From the IMG/VR virus record IMGVR_UViG_3300045996_000404, positions 1 through 32,430 of that record: 32,430 nt of DNA, one strand, 5' to 3'. The notes below the pieces were generated by a model. It saw nothing but the letters and a program-made list of their open reading frames with translations. It did no database searches and was not told the origin of the DNA. The position numbers were made by a program, and so were the translations under genes. How positions within the stretch are numbered: position 1 is the first letter of the stretch; each line of letters begins with the position of its first letter. Source of the DNA: a virus. Positions 29,756 through 32,430 of the stretch are shown here, in pieces.

Positions 29756-31265
29756 TGAAGCTCTCCGGTTCCAGCGCGTCGCTGAAGTCGCTGGCATCGG
29801 GCCAGATCAGCGGGCGCTCGGGCTCGATCAGCCGGGAGAAGCCGTCCAGCATGTCGTCGTGGATCGCGACCGGGAACGGCTTGTATTCCTGCTGGATGAA
29901 GACTTGCGTCAGGTCTTCGCTCTTGCCCTGGTAGTCGGTGTAGTAGTGCGTGCGCGGCAGGTACACCCTGCCTTGCTCGAAGTACGGCACCAACCGCTTG
30001 ATCCGCTCATTCTTCGGCGTCGTGCCGCCCACCTCGAAGATGTCGAAGCGGTAGTTCTGCTGCTTCTGCACCTCTTGGATGTGCTCGATGTCGGCCTGCA
30101 TGCCGATCTTTTCGTAGCGCACCTCCAGCGGCTTCCACTTGCGGTGCCACCTCATCACCAGCGCAGCCCGCTGGGTCAGGTTCAGCCGGTCGCGCACCAT
30201 CTCCAGCACGTACAGGTTCTGGTCGGGGGCTAGCCCCACCACCCAGCCCGAGGTGTAGTCACTGCGCTTGTTCTTCGCGCCTGCCGGGTCGAACAGCAGG
30301 TAGACGTTCATCCCCATGCGGGTGAAGCCGTCGTGGTACTTGAGCCACTGCTCCTTGAAGCCCTGCGTCTCGTCGGCCTGTGGGTTTTGCAGCATCTGGC
30401 AGGCGAAGATGTAAGGCCCCATGTCCTTGCGCTTGCCCTGCACCCACTCCGCGCTTCTGAGGACCGGCTCGCCAGTGGCGGTGCCGTCCTTGGTCAGCAG
30501 GTGAATGCGGGGCTTGGCCGTGCCCGCGTCAATGACTTCCTTGTAGGCGTCGTTGGCGTGGTACCGGGTGCCGATGAACCGCCGCGCACCGCCATCCGCT
30601 CCCAGCGCATAGCTGAGCTTGAGCATGTCGCCGGTCTTCTGGATCATGTCCGGGGTGGTCACGCTCTCGGGCACCACCACGTCGTCGTAGATCAGCAGCG
30701 GGAAGTGCTTGCCGATGGGCTGGCCGTCCACCACGCCCCACGCTTCCACGGTCGCCTCGGCCGGGTTGCTCTTGCGCCGGACAACGATGCCGTCGTCCTC
30801 GCTCCACTTGGGACTCTGCTTCTGCGGGTTGTCCCACAGCACATCCGGGAACCACTCCTTGAGCTTCCCGTTGCTCTCGAACTCGAACTTGATCTGTCTG
30901 AGGAACCGCTTGGCGATGCCGCGGGAGTGGCTGAAGATGCCGACGCACACCTCGCGGTCCACCAGCGCCCCGTCGCCATGGCTCGCCAGGATGTCCTGGA
31001 TGGTCTTGGCGTAGGTGATGATCGCGGACTTGTAGTGCTCCCGGCTCCACAGGTCGAGGTAGCCATCGGGCTGGGCCTCCACCTCCCGGCAGCGGTCATA
31101 GATCCACTGGTGCTCGGCGTCCTTGCGGTTCAGGACGTAGCGCAGGAGGAAGTAGAGGTCAGTCCTGCACAGGTGGCGGGCTGATGGGATCACCAGCTCC
31201 GGCGCGCAGTCCATCCAGAAAGCGTGCAGTCTCCGCTGGTAGTCGGTGAGTGTGGTCGTGCTCAA
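29748..31265 (-). CDS. terL: Terminase large subunit
   Basis: A 505-aa DNA-packaging ATPase and nuclease. The Walker A-like loop WSREHYKS (73-80) and Walker B LLIYDD (190-195) mark the ATPase. Then come the RRFIGTRYHANDAYKE coupling region and a C-terminal RNase H-like nuclease, with acidic residues in VYLLFDPAG (Asp326), NKRSDYTSG (Asp336) and AIHDDMLDG (Asp470, Asp471, Asp474). I use the TTG at 31265, which overlaps the small-subunit gene by 107 bases. An ATG at 31214 is an alternative that removes 17 residues but still overlaps. It would cut concatemeric DNA and pump it through the portal. Confidence 0.93.
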   Translation of the reverse strand: MSTTTLTDYQRRLHAFWMDCAPELVIPSARHLCRTDLYFLLRYVLNRKDAEHQWIYDRCREVEAQPDGYLDLWSREHYKSAIITYAKTIQDILASHGDGALVDREVCVGIFSHSRGIAKRFLRQIKFEFESNGKLKEWFPDVLWDNPQKQSPKWSEDDGIVVRRKSNPAEATVEAWGVVDGQPIGKHFPLLIYDDVVVPESVTTPDMIQKTGDMLKLSYALGADGGARRFIGTRYHANDAYKEVIDAGTAKPRIHLLTKDGTATGEPVLRSAEWVQGKRKDMGPYIFACQMLQNPQADETQGFKEQWLKYHDGFTRMGMNVYLLFDPAGAKNKRSDYTSGWVVGLAPDQNLYVLEMVRDRLNLTQRAALVMRWHRKWKPLEVRYEKIGMQADIEHIQEVQKQQNYRFDIFEVGGTTPKNERIKRLVPYFEQGRVYLPRTHYYTDYQGKSEDLTQVFIQQEYKPFPVAIHDDMLDGFSRLIEPERPLIWPDASDFSDALEPESFID

Positions 31266-31470
31266 TGGGTCCGCCGCCTTCGCCGGTCAACTCCACCGCC
31301 GACAAGTCCGGGACGCTCTTGCGCAACAGGATCTCAATCGCCTTCATGCGGGTGGGAGTGATCTCTCCGTCCCCGCTAAGTGCATGATCCTGCAGGACAT
31401 TTATGAGCTGACTCGCCTGGATCTTGGCGCGGATGTCCTCTTGGTGGAGTTTGTTCAGGCGTGCAGCCAT
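31159..31470 (-). CDS. terS: Terminase small subunit (putative)
   Basis: A 103-aa protein immediately upstream of terL. Residues 1-60 (RLNKLHQEDIRAKIQASQLI, then MKAIEILLRKSVPDLSAVEL) are helical and match a group of small DNA-packaging proteins with 'HQ..IR.KIQ.SQLI..L..H.......PT...A..ILL.K..PDL...E..G..GG'. In packaging it recognises the pac or cos site and recruits the large subunit. Its last third (residues 69-103) is encoded over the start of terL (107-base overlap). About 400 bases of leader with strong inverted repeats precede it; a pac site could lie there or inside the gene. Confidence 0.75.
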   Translation of the reverse strand: MAARLNKLHQEDIRAKIQASQLINVLQDHALSGDGEITPTRMKAIEILLRKSVPDLSAVELTGEGGGPIEHDHTHRLPAETARFLDGLRAGAGDPISPPPVQD

Positions 31471-31513
31471 AGCTTGTGTCCGCCCGAGGGTAGGACCGTT
31501 GGTTGGGTTGTGG

Positions 31514-31613
31514 GCTCATCGAGGGGCGCCGCACGTCTCCCCGCTGCTATGCGCAATAGCAGCCGCGCCCACGTTCCGCCCTGCGCTGGGTCGGCTTTGG
31601 GTTCTCGATGAGC
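31514..31613. other. Nested inverted repeats, candidate structured RNA or packaging site
   Basis: In the 404-base stretch 31471-31874 without a convincing gene, three inverted repeats are nested. GCTCATCGAG (31514-31523) pairs with CTCGATGAGC (31604-31613), ten perfect bases. GGGCGC (31524-31529) pairs with GCGCCC (31565-31570). GCTGCTAT (31543-31550) pairs with ATAGCAGC (31556-31563) around a five-base loop. Either strand could fold. Just beyond, on the plus strand, is a small terminator (31627-31645). It lies between the leader terminator and terS, so it may be a terS leader structure, a plus-strand RNA, or a pac site. Confidence 0.5.
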
Positions 31614-31626
31614 GTTTGGGATGCCC

Positions 31627-31645
31627 AGCCGTCTAGCGGCTTTTT
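31627..31645 (+). terminator. Short plus-strand terminator-like hairpin
   Basis: AGCCG (31627-31631) and CGGCT (31637-31641) pair around loop TCTAG, and the run of T at 31641-31645 follows on the plus strand. It reads as a weak rho-independent terminator directed away from the late operon, which would suit an RNA made from the nested repeats at 31514-31613. The stem is only five bases and no promoter was found for it. Confidence 0.4.
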
Positions 31646-31688
31646 GTAGGACTGAGGTCGCGGCAACTGCGAGTCGCTGCGGCTGGGC

Positions 31689-31724
31689 AAGAGAAAGCCC
31701 GCCGAGATTGCTCCGGGCGGGCTT
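31689..31724 (-). terminator. Leader terminator of the late operon (tR'-like)
   Basis: On the minus strand AAGCCCGCC and GGCGGGCTT (31716-31724 with 31695-31703) form a perfect nine-base stem around a 12-base loop, followed by TCTCTT. It lies about 188 bases downstream of the start site predicted from the promoter at 31889-31917 and before terS. Without antitermination, transcription would give only a short leader RNA. This is the position of lambda tR' relative to pR'. Confidence 0.75.
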
Positions 31725-31874
31725 GTGTTGGGTGATGCCCCTGCTTCCCCATCGTAGCCAGCTCGGGGGAATGTCGAAGTGCTGGCCTACACCGCCAATC
31801 TCATGGGCATCGTGAGGCGGGAACGATCTGTCGGCTCCGCCTGCCCTACGGCATGCGAAAGCCACTAGTTTTGA

Positions 31875-32288
31875 CTAGGATTCGCGCGAGCCTAACACAG
31901 ATTCTTCGCGCCGGCAAGATGTATTTTTCAACATCGACCGCGCGTCATGCACCAGCTCGCACAGGTCCGGCCGGCTCATCCCGAACGCCCGGCATGCCTT
32001 GTTCACGCTGATGAACGAATATCGGTACGACCATTGCAGCGCCCACCTGTGCTTCTCTGGGATGTGCACGAACAGCTTTTGCAGCGCAACAGCGTCCAGC
32101 GTGTCGATGGGCGTTCCCCCGCCTGCCAGCTCGTGGTAGCCGTCCGGGCGGTAGTTCTGGAACATGGGGAGCATCCCGCCTCCGCCTCGCCCTCCCCTTG
32201 CCCATCGCGCCCAATTGCAGAGACGCTCGTGGATCTCGGCGTGAGCAGTCCGAACCGCGAAGAAATCGACGGGGTCACGTCCGCTCAT
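31875..32288 (-). CDS. Putative Q-type antiterminator / HTH regulatory protein (137 aa)
   Basis: A 137-aa protein beginning MSGRDPVDFFAVRTAHAEIH at ATG 32288; sequence upstream in this frame belongs to the previous gene. Residues about 85-130 (ALQKLFVHIPEKHRWALQWS, then SVNKACRAFGMSRPDLCELV) have the helix-turn-helix layout of sigma region 4-like or late-regulator proteins. The C-terminus is basic. It is the last gene before the terminase block. A sigma70-like promoter sits in its 3' end and a terminator lies about 190 bases beyond, the arrangement of lambda Q, pR' and tR'. That context is the main reason for calling it an antiterminator; sequence alone supports only a DNA-binding phage regulator. 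A glycine/arginine-rich stretch (WARGGRGGGGM) is at residues 30-40. Confidence 0.6.
   Translation of the reverse strand: MSGRDPVDFFAVRTAHAEIHERLCNWARWARGGRGGGGMLPMFQNYRPDGYHELAGGGTPIDTLDAVALQKLFVHIPEKHRWALQWSYRYSFISVNKACRAFGMSRPDLCELVHDARSMLKNTSCRREESVLGSRES
31882..31917 (-). promoter_or_regulatory. Predicted sigma70-like late promoter (pR'-like)
   Basis: Minus strand: -35 TTGCCG (31912-31917), a spacer of exactly 17 bases, and extended -10 TGT-TAGGCT (hexamer 31889-31894); the likely start is A at 31882. It lies inside the 3' end of the putative antiterminator gene and points to terS. Just downstream a small inverted repeat CTAGT-TTTG-ACTAG (31864-31877) covers the gene's stop. A Q-binding element would be expected here, but no specific sequence can be named. 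Confidence 0.55.
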
Positions 32289-32430
32289 GTAGTTCCTTTT
32301 CAAGTCGCTTAATCCACGCCCACACCAGCGTCCGCCCCTTGGCATAGTCCTCGCGGTTGGGCCACACCCTGCGCATGACACCTTGGATCGCCTGCGGGTC
32401 TGCCTCGCGCCTGTGGGCCTCAGGGCCTTG
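32275..32430 (-). CDS. Partial gene: small phage protein, 5' end outside or near the edge
   Basis: An open frame running in from the right edge of the window (51 codons visible) to TGA 32275-32277. It ends with MRRVWPNREDYAKGRTLVWA, then WIKRLEKELHERT, and overlaps the antiterminator ATG by 14 bases. The ATG at 32376, with AAGG a few bases upstream, could be the true start, giving a complete 33-aa protein; otherwise the gene is cut by the window. Basic, helical and Trp-containing. I do not recognise it. Tight overlap suggests it is co-transcribed with the regulator. Confidence 0.5.
   Translation of the reverse strand, partial: QGPEAHRREADPQAIQGVMRRVWPNREDYAKGRTLVWAWIKRLEKELHERT

Noticed and set aside
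31455-31865. Minus-strand 136-codon frame filling the gap between the regulator and terS
   Set aside because: It begins at a weak GTG, runs through the perfect terminator stem and the nested inverted repeats, and shows no domain. Non-coding leader is the better explanation, though conservation of the frame in relatives would change this.

Overview
The window is almost entirely a temperate, short-tailed (podovirus-type) tailed phage genome or prophage. It is GC-rich and tightly packed, with ATGA, TAATG and GTGA start/stop overlaps throughout. The protein families (P22 gp4-like and gp10-like tail proteins, an N4-gp56-like capsid protein, GH108 endolysin, DUF1353, DUF4224 next to the integrase) and the base composition suggest a phage of a high-GC proteobacterium, probably Burkholderiales. 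The host is an inference; I see no clear host gene. LAYOUT: (1) 1-2157, plus strand: a terminator, a PAPS-reductase-like PP-loop protein, a DUF4224 protein and a tyrosine integrase. (2) 2158-2352: a non-coding segment with repeated TCTTAGACA motifs and a 9-bp inverted repeat, the best candidate for attP/arm sites or operators. (3) 2353-3114, plus strand: three small genes of unknown function. (4) 3092-32430, minus strand: one long late operon, read from right to left. It begins with a probable Q-type antiterminator (31875-32288). A sigma70-like promoter lies inside the 3' end of that gene, and an intrinsic terminator lies about 188 nt downstream, which copies the lambda Q-pR'-tR' logic. Then come terS, terL, portal, small head genes, a LamG protein with ten tandem repeats, scaffold, major capsid and a decoration-like protein. 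After an internal terminator come a methyltransferase-glycosyltransferase fusion, the gp4-like tail accessory protein, a tail fibre, a beta-helix spike, the gp10-like stabilisation protein, further virion proteins and three probable DNA-injection proteins. After a second internal terminator come another fibre, a holin-like membrane protein, the GH108 endolysin, a polyproline microprotein, DUF1353, two small lipoproteins, an HslV-like Ntn-hydrolase and a metallophosphoesterase. Three plus-strand genes sit in gaps of this minus-strand operon: a 30-aa membrane peptide (7865), an HNH/AP2 homing endonuclease (12581) and a 34-aa membrane peptide (15119). HOW IT WORKS TOGETHER (inference): the antiterminator would let polymerase from the promoter at 31889-31917 read through the leader terminator and the two internal terminators. 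That would express packaging, head, tail, adsorption and lysis genes in sequence. The integrase module is read separately from the left. Because phage genes lie on both sides of the integrase/candidate attP segment, the molecule may be a free phage genome, or a prophage whose att site lies outside the window. No reverse transcriptase, CRISPR array, tRNA or CI-type repressor was found. The most unusual items are the methyltransferase-GT9 fusion inside the morphogenesis genes, the tandem-repeat LamG protein, the nested inverted repeats between the leader terminator and terS, and the plus-strand microgenes.
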